DNA of 64,000 bases from the NCBI GenBank assembly GCA_013420905.1, contig JAAXNY010000006.1:1550001-1614000 (forward strand), written 5' to 3'. The position numbers were made by a program, and so were the translations under genes. Numbering within the stretch: position 1 is the stretch's first letter; every line of letters starts with the position of its first letter. The stretch comes from Collybia mongolica (Eukaryota > Basidiomycota > Agaricomycetes > Agaricales > Clitocybaceae). This document shows positions 23,332 to 35,944 of the stretch, piece after piece. The notes beneath the pieces are model-generated. The model ran no database searches. It saw nothing but the letters and a program-made list of their open reading frames with translations, and was not told where the DNA came from.

Positions 23332-23522
23332 GCCTCGAAAGTCGTAAACTAGAAAACAGGGATATGAATGGGATAAACTGAAAATCAAGCACTACGCTGA
23401 GCGCGTCGGTGGCGGCGTCCAAAACTTTTTTTCGGTAATGATCGAGGTAACGTGATCAGAGGAAACAACTTCCGCAAAACTTCGAACACATCACATTACA
23501 TTACCCTCTTCATCCATAAACT

Positions 23523-23922
23523 ATGTCATTCCTTGGAAGAGGTGGAAATGCTCCCAATGGTGTCAATGTTGAGAAGATAGATATGGCTATCACGGAGTAC
23601 GCCTGATATTTATTATCCACTGCTTATGCTAATTCCCTGCTAGGCTGGACACCGTGACGGATTTTTTCAACCGGATGGTTTCGTCAGTGGATACTGTTTG
23701 CTTGGGCTAAGTTGCCATCACTCAATATTATTGAACAGGTCATGCCACGCTAAATGTATCAGCGCACGATACGCTGAGCCCGACCTTAACAAGGGCGAAA
23801 GCGTCTGCATTGACAGATGTGTCGCCAAATTCAACGAGGTCCAGAAGAAAGTGGGCGAAAAACTCCAGAACAGAGGCGCGGCTAATGCAGGAGGGGCTGC
23901 AAGCACGTTTGGGTCGTTATAG
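23523..23922 (+). CDS. TIM10: Mitochondrial intermembrane-space chaperone TIM10
   Basis: Tim10 forms a hexamer with Tim9 that escorts carrier precursors across the intermembrane space. Three exons give about 92 residues: MSFLGRGGNAPNGVNVEKID, then ELDTVTDFFNRMVSSCHAKC and KGESVCIDRCVAKFNEVQKK. The twin CX3C motifs CHAKC and CIDRC are 16 residues apart, as needed. The MSFLG...GG start resembles yeast Tim10 more than Tim9, Tim8 or Tim13. It shares a 190-base divergent promoter with UTP4. Confidence 0.9.
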
Positions 23923-24044
23923 TGACAGATTTATAGATATGGACACTCCACATAATGATAATATTCAGGCAACTGATTAAAGGCAAAACACCGGCATGTT
24001 GACGGGTATGGTATGAGATATGTTAGAGTCGACCACAGTTACCC

Positions 24045-24445
24045 TTACTTGGGCACACCTGGGAAGCATTCCTCCATCGTCTTTGAATGTTTTTTGTCAG
24101 CATGTTCGATTAGACTGAATCGAAGACGTGCAAGTTGATAAGTTCTCCCCAAGATAGATGGTAACATCTTTTAAAGACTTACGCAGGGGACCGAGTAGTG
24201 ATTAACTTGAGAAGATGATACGGATATCAGAAATCCACACGGGCACCAGCGCAACGACTCACAAATGGCTGTTTGCAGACTCCGCAGACGATTGACTTTG
24301 CAGCCTCATTGACTTTAGCCTGGCTCTTAGAACCTTTGGAGGCCTTGTCAACGTTACGCTCCCGTTTTTGTGCAGCTTTAGCACCCTGGCGAAGCCATGG
24401 TATGAGTAATATGGTAGGTAGGTTGAAAAGACTCACGTTTCCCAT
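24045..24445 (-). CDS. Small zinc-binding protein of the 4F5/zf-met2 type
   Basis: Four exons give about 73 residues, the usual size. The first exon codes only MGN. The second gives GAKAAQKRERNVDKASKGSK, SQAKVNEAAKSIVCGVCKQP. A short third exon at about 24182-24205 gives F-LITTRSPA, and the last gives LIEHADKKHSKTMEECFPG, ending VPK at 24045. The zinc ligands are the C-x2-C of CGVC and the two His of EHADKKH. The exon joins restore the family pattern exactly. The function of this family is not well known. Confidence 0.88.
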
Positions 24446-24779
24446 ATTAAGAGTGGAAAGAAAAAGGTGTATTCAGTGGAAGAAGAATTCTAGATTTGAC
24501 GCGAGCACGAAGAAGGGAAACGGTGAGAGCAGCGGAACAAGAGAGCCCAGTTGACCAACTTGAGGAAATTGTTATTTAATTAGCTAATGACGATTGACTC
24601 GTACGGGCCGGCGAAATCCGGTCCACTCACAAAAACTTGAAAGTTCTAATTTAATCTTCTCTTGATCATCCGTATAGGACGCTCATTTGCACATGATCCG
24701 TATTTTTAACGAGCCCGTAGTAAGCTAGCCTCCACGCAGTCTCTTCTTCTCCCACAACTACCAAGGCTCATCCCATACA
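24446..24779. promoter_or_regulatory. Divergent promoter region (small zinc protein / threonine aldolase)
   Basis: This 334-base gap lies between divergent starts. The plus-strand leader before 24780 is pyrimidine-rich (CTCTTCTTCTCCC), typical of fungal transcription starts. No specific operator is seen. Confidence 0.45.
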
Positions 24780-26371
24780 ATGGCTACAACAGTTGCAGAT
24801 CAAGTTAAGCTTGACGTTCTCTCCAAAACCCACGCATTAGACAATGCGAACAAATTGAAAGAGATCGCTCGCACCTTCATTTGTAAGTCTCCAGGTTTTA
24901 CTGGTTGTCCTTTGCTTGGATTTACCCTGTTTAGCGGATACTGTCACAGGTTTCGTAAAGTTTCATTTTCTAATCCAGACTTACTGAAGAATAGTAAAGT
25001 TCCGACCAAAGATATGTACGCATATGCAACTCTTGCGACTCTTGGGGACGACGTCTATTTCGATCCATCCACAGCGTATGTACAGCCGTCTCGAATCTCC
25101 CAGAATTGTGCTGACTTTTGTTTAGGGCACTGGAAGCTCACATAGCTAAGCTGACTGGCAAAGAAGCCGCAATATTCATGCCCTCTGGCACTGCTTCTAA
25201 TCAAATTGCTTTGAGGACACATCTCAAGCAACCCCCATATTCGGTGCTTTGTGACCACCGTGCCCACATTAATAAGTATGTTCCCACCGAATATGTGTCC
25301 AAACTCCAACTCACCTACTTCAGGTACGAGGCCGGTGGCGCTGCTTTTCACTCGGGAGCGGCTGTCATAGCTGTCATTCCCTCAAACAGTATGGACTTTC
25401 TTTACTCCCACTGGTCAATGGCTGACCGAAACCCAGAACATCACCTCACCCTCTCTGACGTGCAGGACAACATTATCTCCACAACTGACATACACTTGTG
25501 AGTTTACTCCTTGTTGAAAGTTGGAATGATGGAGACTTGATATTTTTCCATCAGCGCTCCTACTGAAATTATTGCCTTGGAAAACACTTTGAATGGGACA
25601 ATCTTTCCCCAAAGTGAGATCGTGGCCATTTCGGACTTTGCCCGTTCCCAAGGAGTTAAGATGCACCTTGATGGTGCGCGAATTTGGCATGTTGCTGCAG
25701 AAACAGAGACGTCCGTCAAAGAGCTTTGTGACCCTTTTGATTCAATCAGTCTGTGCTTCAGCAAAGGCCTTGGTAAGGCTTCGAATATAATGCCATTGTA
25801 CATTACTTAAGTCTGCTCCAAGGTGCACCTGTTGGCTCGTGCTTGGCTGGTACTAAAGAGTTTGTTAATCGAGCACGTTGGTTCAGGAAACTCTTTGGAG
25901 GGGGCATGCGTCAGACAGGCCTCTTGGCGGCGTCTGCGGCTTATGCTTTAACGTACAATTTCCCTCAATTGAAGAGAGTCCATGGCTTTGCAAGGAAACT
26001 GGAAGCTGGGCTCGAAGAGATTGGTGCAGAAATATTAAGTCGGGCCGAGACTTGTATGGTAAATCCTCCGATTTCTATTAGGTTTAGGTCTTAACAATCA
26101 CCCACAGGTATTTTATGATCCATCATCTCTCGGACTCGACTATAATGAGATTGGGGATAGAGCTAGTGCGCTCCCAGAACCACTTTTCCTTGGCGGTTCC
26201 CGACTTGTTGTGCACGTCCAAACAACCGAGGCTGCCATTGAAGATTTTTTGACTGTTGTGAAAGAGCTTGCCGAGGAGAAGGGGAAGGCGGGCTTTGTGC
26301 GTCCTGAGACAAGTAAGTCTGCACTAAAGGATATATACATCAGGCGGGTTCCAGGGAAACCCGCTCAATGA
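24780..26371 (+). CDS. GLY1: Low-specificity L-threonine aldolase
   Basis: This PLP enzyme cleaves L-threonine or L-allo-threonine to glycine and acetaldehyde in the cytosol. Two tiny exons rebuild the entry motif: TFI-SDTVT then VPTKDMYAYATLATLGDDVY. Further family motifs are LTGKEAAIFMPSGTASNQIA, CDHRAHINKYEAGG, ENTLNGTIFPQSEI, MHLDGARIWH (Asp that contacts PLP) and CFSKGLGAPVGS with the Schiff-base Lys. GGGMRQTGLLAASAAYAL follows. The C-terminal exon GLDYNEIGDRASALPEPLFL ends with KPAQ at 26371. An alternative last splice near 26312 cannot be excluded. Confidence 0.92.
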
Positions 26372-26534
26372 ATGTGTCAAGGGAAGAAAGTGTACCCGAT
26401 TATATATAATGGCTGGATTTCTCAGGCTGTTATTGAAATTAGATGAATGTATGTTTGAGATAACGCATATACAAGTGTGTAAGCAAGCACAAGGCAAGCT
26501 GGGTGTAAGGTTATATATAGCTGATTTGAAAATT

Positions 26535-29500
26535 TCATGTGGCATGAACACTCGGTTCATCAGACAGATAAGAGATATCTGCATCATCATCGACGACGAA
26601 GCTTCCAAAGACATAATCGTCGGGTTCCGAATCGTCCCTGGGTGGTGAGCTGGAGAGCAACGGACGAGGTCGCGATCTTTCAATGCTATTCGCAAATACC
26701 CTACTATGCCTAGTCGGAGGTTGTGCGAAAACAGGCGCTTTTGCACCAATCGGAGCCTGTGTGAAGAGACTTTGACGATATGCCAAAGTTTGATCGTATG
26801 AAGGGGACACTTGTGTCTCGGGCATTTCCTCTAAGAATAGTCTGTCTGATTCGCTCTCCACGTCATCTTCACTGTGTGAAGAACCTGCACTAGTCTCATC
26901 GCCGGAATGGACTGCTGCGGAATCGAATGCTAGATTGGAACGTAGCGTGACCTCGGAGTGTTTCTTGGGTTGCCCTTTTCGAGGGATGTTGTCAGCCGAG
27001 TCGGTCCGTCTGTGCAGTCGACGCCGTGGTGGGGGTAGTATATCCGAAGCGGGAGATTCCAGCTCTTCGAGTATCATCAAGCGCTTCTTTGCTCGCTTCG
27101 TAGCAGGCCTTACGGGAAAGGAAGGTTCTGGGATAGTCTCATCCAACAAAGAAGACTTCGTGGAGATATGTTGAGGTAATATAGGTGGCGGCATGCTATT
27201 CGTAACAATTCCATGCTTTGTCTTGACTGAAGGGCTAATAGATGGTTGTCTCGTGGAAGACCCAACTTTGTGCCACACGGGGGTAGAGTTGGTCATGATA
27301 AACTCTATGGATTCATCACCACAAAAACTTTGATCCGCGAGAAAAGTTTTCGAGATTTGTTGCGATTTTTGTCGTACACTAGACTGGATGATTCTTGTCT
27401 CAACAATCTCAATGGAGTCATCCAGGTCTTGCAGAGGGTAGGTAGTATGGTTCTCTGTAGTCCCAGAGAATCCGACGAATTCGATCGACTCGTCGCCAAG
27501 GGTTGGTTTACAACTTGGCTGATTGCTTACAACGGGGGACGAGGAGAGAATAATAATATCAGGATCTTCATCCTCATCCACAAGCCATGCCATACTCTGG
27601 CCTTTGTTTTCCATTGGAGGTGAAGGTGCTTCGTGGGCATTGCCTACAGTTGTATGAGTGTAGGATTGAGTATGTCAGGGGAGCAGAAACATACCTAAAT
27701 CATTGCACTGAAGTACTGAGAAATCGGTGATCGCTCCTGCGCTGGGAGTGTCAGGACTAAATAGTGTACGTGGGGGTGGGCCAGGGGGCTTATGTGTGGG
27801 GCGACGAGGTGTGCCCATTGTTTCAGAGCGCGCAAGGACAATTCCTTGTTCAATATCCAAGTCGTCCTCGTCATCGATACCTTTGCTTGAAAATTGACTT
27901 GATGTTGGCTCAACCAAGGCCTCGCTCTTCTTCTTCTTGGGCGCCTTCGCTGGGTCCGTCGTTGAGGATTTACGTAGCTTCGGCTTGGTAGCAATATATT
28001 TGGAACTTGATGCTGCCGATGATTTAGAGCGACGGGGAACGTTTAATATAAGGCCAGATTCAAGTTCCTTGTCTGTCTCATCATCTTGCCCTGCGAGTTC
28101 AAATCCCTTTGGAGTGGAAACCTTTTTCCGCTTTTTTGAACCTTTGACGAGTAAATCAGCCACAGAGACGAACCCAGTACTTGTGCCTGTTGGGATGTTC
28201 CTTGCCACATCGTCATTCCTTTTACGTTTGACAGCCTTTGTAGGTGAAGAAGTTTCCAAACTTGATTTTCCTTTTTTCCTTGCTTCTTCTCGAGTAAATT
28301 CCTGAATCTCCATGACCTTTTCCAAACACTGAGGTTTGATGTATTCAGGAAGCAGTCGTTCGACGTCAGCGTAGAGTTCTAGCTTTTCACCGCGCCATAT
28401 AGTTTTTTGTACCTCCTTGTAAGTATCATTGGCCTTATCTAGGTTGAACTCTTCACGTCCTTCGGCGAGCAATACGTGGACAAAGCCTTCTCGCTTGCGT
28501 CCTGTTCTTCCAGCACGTTGAAGCTGGGGAAACATGAGCAATCGTAGGGATTGAAGGATATAGATAGTACCATCCGGATAGGTGTTTTTTGGGCATCATA
28601 ACACACAATGAGATCGACTTCCCCAATGTCCAAACCCTCCTCGCCGATAGATGTCGCGACGATAACATTGAACTCCCCTTTCTTAAACTTCTTGATGATC
28701 TGCATTGCGAATTCATCAGCATTGGTTCATTGGATACAAATACAAGATGATTTCACCTCCAGCTGTTCCTTTTGTGCCATGCCTTTTTTACCCTGCTTAT
28801 CAGTTCCTTGTCCAATAAATTTAGTGGCTCGAATTAGAGGCCACTCAAAATTCAAGGTCTCGACGATTTCGTCCACGACCTGTCTGAAAGTGACGAACAC
28901 CATGACCCTGGTCTCTTCTGCTCTGGTCCTTTCATCTCCAAGGTTCTCAGCAAAATGCTGCACAACCAGTGTTTTAAGGCGGTCCATCTTGGGGTGTATT
29001 GGAAACCCTTCGCTACGTTGAACTTCTAACTCGCGCATAACAGCCTGGAATAATGGGTCATTCCGCAATTTTTTTGATCGTGAGGCAGCAGTTGCAGCTT
29101 TTCCTGTGATACTTTCGTCAGTTTGTTCCTGTGAAATCTCCTGCATGTAGTCGTAACACATGGCTAAGGTTCCCTCTACCTACACAGGGGGGGCATTAAC
29201 AATAAGTGGTAGTGCAATAAAATACGGTACAAACCAAGTAGCCCATTGCTCTCGCCAGATTCGAAACTCTTGTCAGGGGAGCATAAGCCCACTTTTGATC
29301 TTTCTTTAGAGAACTCATACGGGCCTGCGCCGCGTAGGGGTGTAGATTCACTGGATTTCCGTGGCCATAAAGGACTCCGCGCTGCCTGAGAGGTTTCATA
29401 TCTACCTGATCACAATATATGCATTTGAGCAACTAGGACGAAAGCTTTGACATACCTCCATGAGCTTGGCTAGAAGATCTTTGACTTTATTCACATCTTC

Positions 29501-31123
29501 GGTCATATTAATAACATGCTGTTTAATTGTCTAGAGGCATCATGTCAATCTTGCGCTCCGACCCGATTTTTTGAATGTCGTTCTGACCTTGCGGTGAATA
29601 TAAGATTTTAGATCTAAGCTATTTTCATCCCGAATTTCAATGTGGCTGATATGGAGTCCATCAATCAAGTTTTGCACGGCTTCAGGACTCCCACCGGGTG
29701 TTGCAGTGAGAGCCAGAACTCGAAAGTGAAAATTTTTTGCCATGAGAAAACGAACAACTTGATTATAGGCGTAATCACCAGTGGCTCTGTGGGCTTCATC
29801 TGGGGTGCATGTGTTATTGTTGCCATTGTCTACCATCAGGAAACGAGATTTCCATTGACGCACCTATGACAAGAAGTATTATGTCTCGCGGATCGCAATT
29901 TTCAGTCACTAAGTCATTAATGAATGTTTGGGGCGTCATGTAGAAAACCCTTTTTTCCTTCCACTATACTCCTATCATCAGTGACGATCGTGATTGACGT
30001 ATGGAAACTTACAAATCTTCCTCGTGCCGGTCTAGCAATATGCCCTGTCAGCTCGGCGGCATCTCCACCAGGGATTCCGCACACTTGGTGACAGGCATCA
30101 ATCTGTTGAGCCACTAAGGGTTTGGTGGGTGCCACGAAGACCACCTTTCCATCAGGAAACCATCGATAATCTGTATTAGAGTAAGTAGCTTTGTGGTAAG
30201 TCCGAGAAATTAAATACACACAATTGAGCATCACTACTCCAGCGATGAAAGTTTTTCCAAGACCAGTGGGAAGAGCAACGATGGAGTTTTCAAACAGACA
30301 ATGTTTCACTATGTTGAATTGATAGTCTCGCTTTGGTTTATTCATAGGGTATATCCAATGTTTGGCTTCAAGAAGGTCTGGGGCTAATTTCATGGGAGGA
30401 GGCTAATGTAGGTCAGCATCCGTTCCAGGGTAGGTGACAGGTTGCCTACATGTCTATGACAGTAGTTTGCAATATGTATTGGTGAGAATTGGCAACCTGT
30501 CGGCGTTGAAACGCTTACCCAACTATATGGATTGGGTTTAATTAGGTCAACCGAGACAAGAGGAAACACGGACTAGTAACAATCGGAGCCGGAAACTGTT
30601 CGAATTCGACAATCTCCTCTTCGTCTTCCTCACTATCATAAGCTGCCTTCGCCTTTGCTTTCGCCTTCGCCTTCCCTAGTTTTAGCCCTGTTTTCGCGAA
30701 AGCCGTCTGATCCCACGTCTTCGTCTTGGGGGCTTGTTGACCAAATGGGTTCCGAGATGTCGACTTCGTTCGCTGAAGGTGTGATCTGGGCTTGTTTGAA
30801 GTGGGATCCACTGGAAGGACATCACCGAAGAGAGTGGTTTGGTGTGTATTCGATATACTCTTACTTGGACCAGCGACGGGTTGCGCCTTTCCTTGGTAGG
30901 AATCTTCGATAAAATCATCAAGTCTTTGAAGCTCAGACTCATTGATATCGAGCGTTAAGTCGTAGAATGAAGTGTCTTTGGCAACAGGTTTCACCGAATA
31001 TATTGGTGCGTGTTTTTGGGCTCGGTCCTTTCCCGGTGACAGTATTGCGGCCTCGATGGCATCAAGCTCTTCAAACATGGCATCGTCAAAATCATCGCCG
31101 TCGAAGTAGCCATCTGAGCTCAT
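26535..31123 (-). CDS. MPH1: FANCM/Mph1-type DNA helicase
   Basis: Mph1/FANCM remodels replication forks and D-loops during repair. The N-terminus ([20 protein letters not shown]) is acidic. The core begins near 30370 with [84 protein letters not shown] and [20 protein letters not shown], then the family insert and the second RecA lobe: [35 protein letters not shown] and [15 protein letters not shown] long disordered tail of about 600 residues follows. It carries several acidic-hydrophobic motifs (27294-27560) and ends [10 protein letters not shown]. An upstream in-frame ATG at 31210 is possible. Divergent promoter with the G-patch gene. Confidence 0.92.
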
Positions 31124-31315
31124 TAGAGATACCGAAGTGGTGACGGACGAACGAGTAGAGACACGAAAGTTCAATGGGCGCGTCGCGACCACGTGCTGCG
31201 GCCTGAACATGACTGTGCTGACTAATGCTCATGATTACCTTTAGCATGAACTTGCACTTGATTTGAGTCCAAAAAGACTAGAACAATTGCAAGACCTCCA
31301 GTCGATAACCTACAC

Positions 31316-32760
31316 ATGTCTGCAAACACGATAGCGAGATGGAATGCAATTCCATTGTCTAGACCAGAGCCAAACTCGAAGGTACTCTTGTCATATCTCT
31401 CGTCGCGCTGGCGCATCCCATACTGCCCTCTTCCCCCTCTTCCCCCACCAGCGCTCCAGACCTGAAGAAGAGACAGGCGAAGATGTGGATGATGACATTT
31501 CAATGGTATCTCGTACGCCGTCCCCCCAGCCTACGAACGTCGATGGCGTCTTGTCAAAGTATGACGAATATGTGCATGGCACCCCTCGAGAAGTCATCAC
31601 TGTTGAATCCAAGATCAAACCTACAAATAAAGGTTTTGCAATGCTTGCAAAGCTTGGGTGGTCTGAGGGTCAGCCTCTTGGAATTTCAGGAGATGGTTAG
31701 CGTCCTCCGATTTTATCAAAAAATGCATGCCAAATCTGACTTCTATCAGGTCGTGTTGACCCCATCCCTTTTCAGATCAAACGAGATTTGACTGGCCTCG
31801 GAAAGACGAGCCAAGACGTGAGGATGATCCAAACGACAGTTTCTCAACGACGCGGGCTCGACTCCGAGCGCCAGCAGAAAGAAACTGAAGATCAGCGTAG
31901 GGCGCGAGAGGTTGAGCTAACTGCAGGGTCGTCTTTCATGTTACTGACCTTTAGTATAGGATTTGGTGGCTAGGAAATCAGCTCTGGAAAGCGAAATCTC
32001 GACAACTCTGAAGGCTTTTTATTGTACCCTCTGCGACAAGCAATTCAAGACTGTCTCACAATACGATGAACACACTAACTCATATGCACATCATCACAAG
32101 GCACGCTTCAAGGACATGCAAGCGAACATCCGTTTAAAACCCAAAGAAGTCGATAAGAGAAAAGAGAAAGAACGTAAACGTGAGGAAAAAGAATTGCGGA
32201 AAATTGCTGCAGCCAATGGGATCAAAATGGCAAAGCCCAGCCTGGCACTTACGACCCCATTGGACGCTGTGCAAGCAGGTGGTAGTAGCAGTATGGAGGT
32301 TGATAATGACTCACCGCCGCCTATGAAGCGGGCTGGATGGAGCATAATAACGTCCGCGACGGAACTACCCAAGCTGGGGGGTCGGGTTACAGTTCCTTCG
32401 ATACCAGCGACCGCAGCAGTCCAAGACACCTCCCAAATCGACCCTACAGTGCCCAGTGGGTCAGCTCACCCTGGACACCAAACGTTGGCGCCTTCTTTCC
32501 GAACTGCTGGATGGACGTCTTTGGACACTGGTAGTTCCTACCCAATGCCGCCACGAATATCAGAACCCACATATGCCCCTGCTCCACCGCCCCTGAGTTC
32601 GTGGACCCCGGGATCACGCTCTGGTGGTGGACGGAATGACCCTCCATCATCCACAGAAGCTGCAGTCCCTTCCCCTCAGCCTCTCTCACAACCATCTGCG
32701 GTAACACCTATGCGGTCGGGCTGGCAGCAGTTCCGGAAGTCAACTGCCAGAAAGCGATAA
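31316..32760 (+). CDS. G-patch and C2H2 zinc-finger protein
   Basis: The first exon is MSANTIARWNAIPLSRPEPN-SK, then a ~70-base intron whose acceptor (CCCACCAG) gives RSRPEEETGEDVDDDISMVS. The G-patch follows: KPTNKGFAMLAKLGWSEGQP then LGISGDG, which normally stimulates DEAH helicases. After RVDPIPFQIKRDLTGLGKTS comes a U1-type C2H2 finger, FYCTLCDKQFKTVSQYDEH with YAHHHKARFK, then a basic coiled stretch rich in KRKEKERKREEKE. The C-terminal 180 residues are Pro/Ser-rich with repeated GW motifs (RAGWSI, TAGWTS, RSGWQQ). This order resembles the GPATCH8-like group; a role in pre-mRNA splicing is inference. Confidence 0.82.
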
Positions 32761-33020
32761 AATATCTGTCTCGTCATGCTTGAGACGAGCTCTTGGCCAG
32801 TCTTGCAACATAAAAAGTGGGAGATAGTGTTTATAAGTAATACTAAGTAGCTACAAGGGGTTTGCTGTGTGTATTGTTATGACAATTGATTGTATATGGT
32901 ACTCGAACGATAACAAGAAAGGAGGGGCATCGCAGTATGGGCGAGAACAAAAATGTGTAGGTCAAAGCAGGAAGTCCAGTGAGCTTCGAGAGGAAAAAAA
33001 GAAAGCGAAAGGCGACGTCA

Positions 33021-35723
33021 TTATTCTGAATCACTTCCCGAACTGTCCGAGTTCGAACTCGAATCAGAGGAATGATCGCTATCGTCGTCCCGTCGGGGTG
33101 GAGGAGCACCCCCGCCACCTCCACCGTTTGCGCCCCGGTCAAAGAGCGCCATGCGTTCCTCGAGCATGCGAATCTTCTCCGCCTCCACGTCTTCATCCAT
33201 GCTCTTGCGCTTCAAACCACCGGTCCCTGTACCTTTGCCAGGCCGGTTGCGCTTCGTTGCGGGCGCACGGAGAGGACGAAGCACAAAGTTATAGAGCTTA
33301 GTGAGAACCGCTGCTGGCAAAGAATCAATCTCCAATTCAATTTCGTCGGTACTCTGCTGATGGATATAAGAAATCAATTGGGTCCACGAGCATAAATAAA
33401 CTCACGTCTCGAATTTCAGGAACCCCCTCGTGAATGATTTGAATGACTTTCTCTAGTTTGACCTCATCCAATTTGGCGATGCATTCACTGAGGTCCTTTT
33501 TTTGCTCAAAAGTTAGAACGTCATTATCTGAGATAGCTTTCTTCGCTTTCTTCTTTGAAGAAGTCTTGGTTGGTTTCGTAATCGACTTCGAAGATGAGGC
33601 GACAGGAGGCTTTTCCCGCTTTTCTTTCTTTTTCTTTTCCTTGGGCACTTTAGAGCTCTTTAATGCAGCAATATTACCACGCATTGTTTCAATTTGGCTT
33701 TCCATCAAAGCAATCGCACCTGCAAAAATGTTTTAGTATATACAGCTAGTTTCGAGATCGCATGACATACGTTGTCGCTCTTCCTCACTGTCATCTTCCT
33801 CTTCCTCATCCTCATCATCGCTAACGGCCTCGCGCAACGGGGGAAGTTGTTTCCACTTCTCGTCAAAAAGACGCTGGAGCTCGATGCCTGCCTGGTTGAC
33901 CGGGGTACCAGCAGGATTGAAGAGAAAACAGTTTCGGATCATAAGTTTGAAGTCGTCAAAGAATTTGAGAGCGTTGGGATAAAGTTGATTATCAAGTTTC
34001 TTGCGCATTGTAGAGAGGTCCATTGGCTTCTTGACGATCCTTGGATAAGTAGGGAGTTCAAGTTTGACCCAATCTGTAAACGATAATTAATACATAATAG
34101 AAGGTTGTTAAATCATCAGCGTGACTGACCAACTGGTTCGTAAAAAGGACTTGCGAATTCATAACACTGTTTACGGTTAAGATCGTACAACAGTTTGCTG
34201 CAGAACTTGAGTTGTTCATTCGTTCCGTCGTCCTTGACTCTCTTCCCTTTGCGGTGTTTCTTGGGCGCATCAGCATACGATAGATCCTTGGGTGGAGGAG
34301 GATGGATTTCTCGCTTTGGACGTCCTATGTTTTCCGTGTCTGAACGTCGAATGACAGGGATTGAGGTTGATGGACGGCGAGCGGCAATTGCCGTTTTCTT
34401 AAGGGGGACAGCAGGCGGCGGCGGTGGTGGTGGTGGTGGTGGCGGTGGTGGAGTTGCAGCCTTCTTGACGACCGGCTTCAACTTCAAGGTGTTCAATCGG
34501 GGGCTTCCAAGTTTTTCTTATAAAAAAGTGGCTTACCTCCACCGCAGGTGGCATCTGCTTGATCTGTTTGTCGAAAACCTGCTCGACCCTCTTCCCCATC
34601 TGCACAATTAAATGGTCTGGCCCATTGAAAGTCAAACAGTTTTGAAATATAAGACGGACATCTGTGATGAACTCGTCTGCGTTGTAATAACGGACATTAT
34701 GGGGATTGGGGTCAGGCTTAGAAGGATTGGACGAGGCGAGCTTTCGTTCAATGGTCGAAAAGTCCATAGGTGTCTTGATGATAGATGGGTAGTGAGGAAT
34801 ATTAAGCGCAACTGGGTCCACTGGACGGAGAAAGGGCGAAGCGTCCTTGACTTTCTTGAGACTACGGATGGTGGATTGGCAAAATCGAAATTGCGCATTG
34901 CTGAGGGTGGTAGGAGGTGGTGTCGGTACGGGCATCGGGGTGCCAGCCTTGGAGACGACGGCGGAAGCTGGAGGTGGACTGGCGGACTTCAGAAGGACGG
35001 CACGCAAAAACACACATAATTAATACGCCCGTATTGGCGTAAGAAGGAGGTGGGGCTTACATGTGCAAGGGACACTTTGTCGGCATCAGAGTGCATTCGT
35101 GCTCGTTTTGCAGGCGGGGGCTGGTCGTGCTGGTCGTCGGCAGCAGGAGTTGAATATGAGCTCGACGCGTCGATGTTCATCAGCGACACGTCGGCTTGAA
35201 TCCCAGGGCTTGTAACTGGCGTCTCAGTACCGGTGTCGCCCATGACAACATCATCTGGAGTAGGTGGAGGCGGCTCAGCCATATGGACGTCATTGGCATG
35301 GTCGTCAGCGTGTTCAATGCCGTTGACGGCTGTCGGGGAGTGAGCTGAGACCTTGGGTGCGGCAGACAACAGCAACATACATGGCGCCTCTGCCAACTCA
35401 GATACAGGATCTCGCTTCTCGACATTGTCGATGGGCTTGATGGGCATCGGCTCATGGCGCGCGTCGCTCTCTTGTTCCTGGTAGTCGATATCGATCTTCA
35501 CATCGGGGACGGTAGTGTTCGATACTGGAGTGGCCGGGGACTCGGCGGCAGGAGAGCCATGACTGAACGCGGCAATCCCGTTAGAGGCACCGTTGAGCTG
35601 CTTGTTGTTGAGGTCACTGTCGCCATTGACGACGAGCTCAGGAGTGTCATCGCCGTTGACGCCGTTGCTCACGGTGATGGGGGCTGAATGACCGGAGTCT
35701 GTGGGTGAGTGCGCATCGTTCAT
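33021..35723 (-). CDS. BDF1: BET-family double-bromodomain protein BDF1
   Basis: Bdf1 binds acetylated histones and supports TFIID function. The first exon (~230 residues) is acidic and low complexity. Bromodomain 1 spans LSNAQFRFCQSTIRSLKKVK to YYNADEFITDVRLIFQNCLT-FNGPDH with the acetyl-lysine Asn in TFN. A Pro-run of 13 residues and a basic linker separate it from bromodomain 2 (QLKFCSKLLYDLNRKQ to DDFKLMIRNCFLFNPAGTP). An acidic cluster and a Lys-rich stretch follow, then the NET domain LTFEQKKDLSECIAKLDEVK, LEKVIQIIHEGVPEIRD, STDEIELEIDSLPAAVLTKL and a Ser/Asp-rich tail SSNSDSSGSDSE. The full BET layout is present. About six introns. Confidence 0.93.
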
Positions 35724-35944
35724 AATTGGCGCGTGACTGTCACAGCGTGACGCTGAAGTGGAGGCAAGGGAAGATTTTTGGGGAGTTAGGGGGATCGGAA
35801 GCTGGCTAGGTCTTTATAGCCCTCGAAATTTAAGGTTCAGATCTCCCGCGCAGGGGCCACCCTCTTTTCAGCCGCATCTCTTCTTCCCTTGCCCTTCCGT
35901 TACTCCTGTTACTGCTGCTATTATCTACGCCTCTCTCGCCTTTC

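Noticed and set aside
34195..34611. Plus-strand frame with a long Gly run
   Set aside because: It is the antisense image of the BDF1 proline tract.
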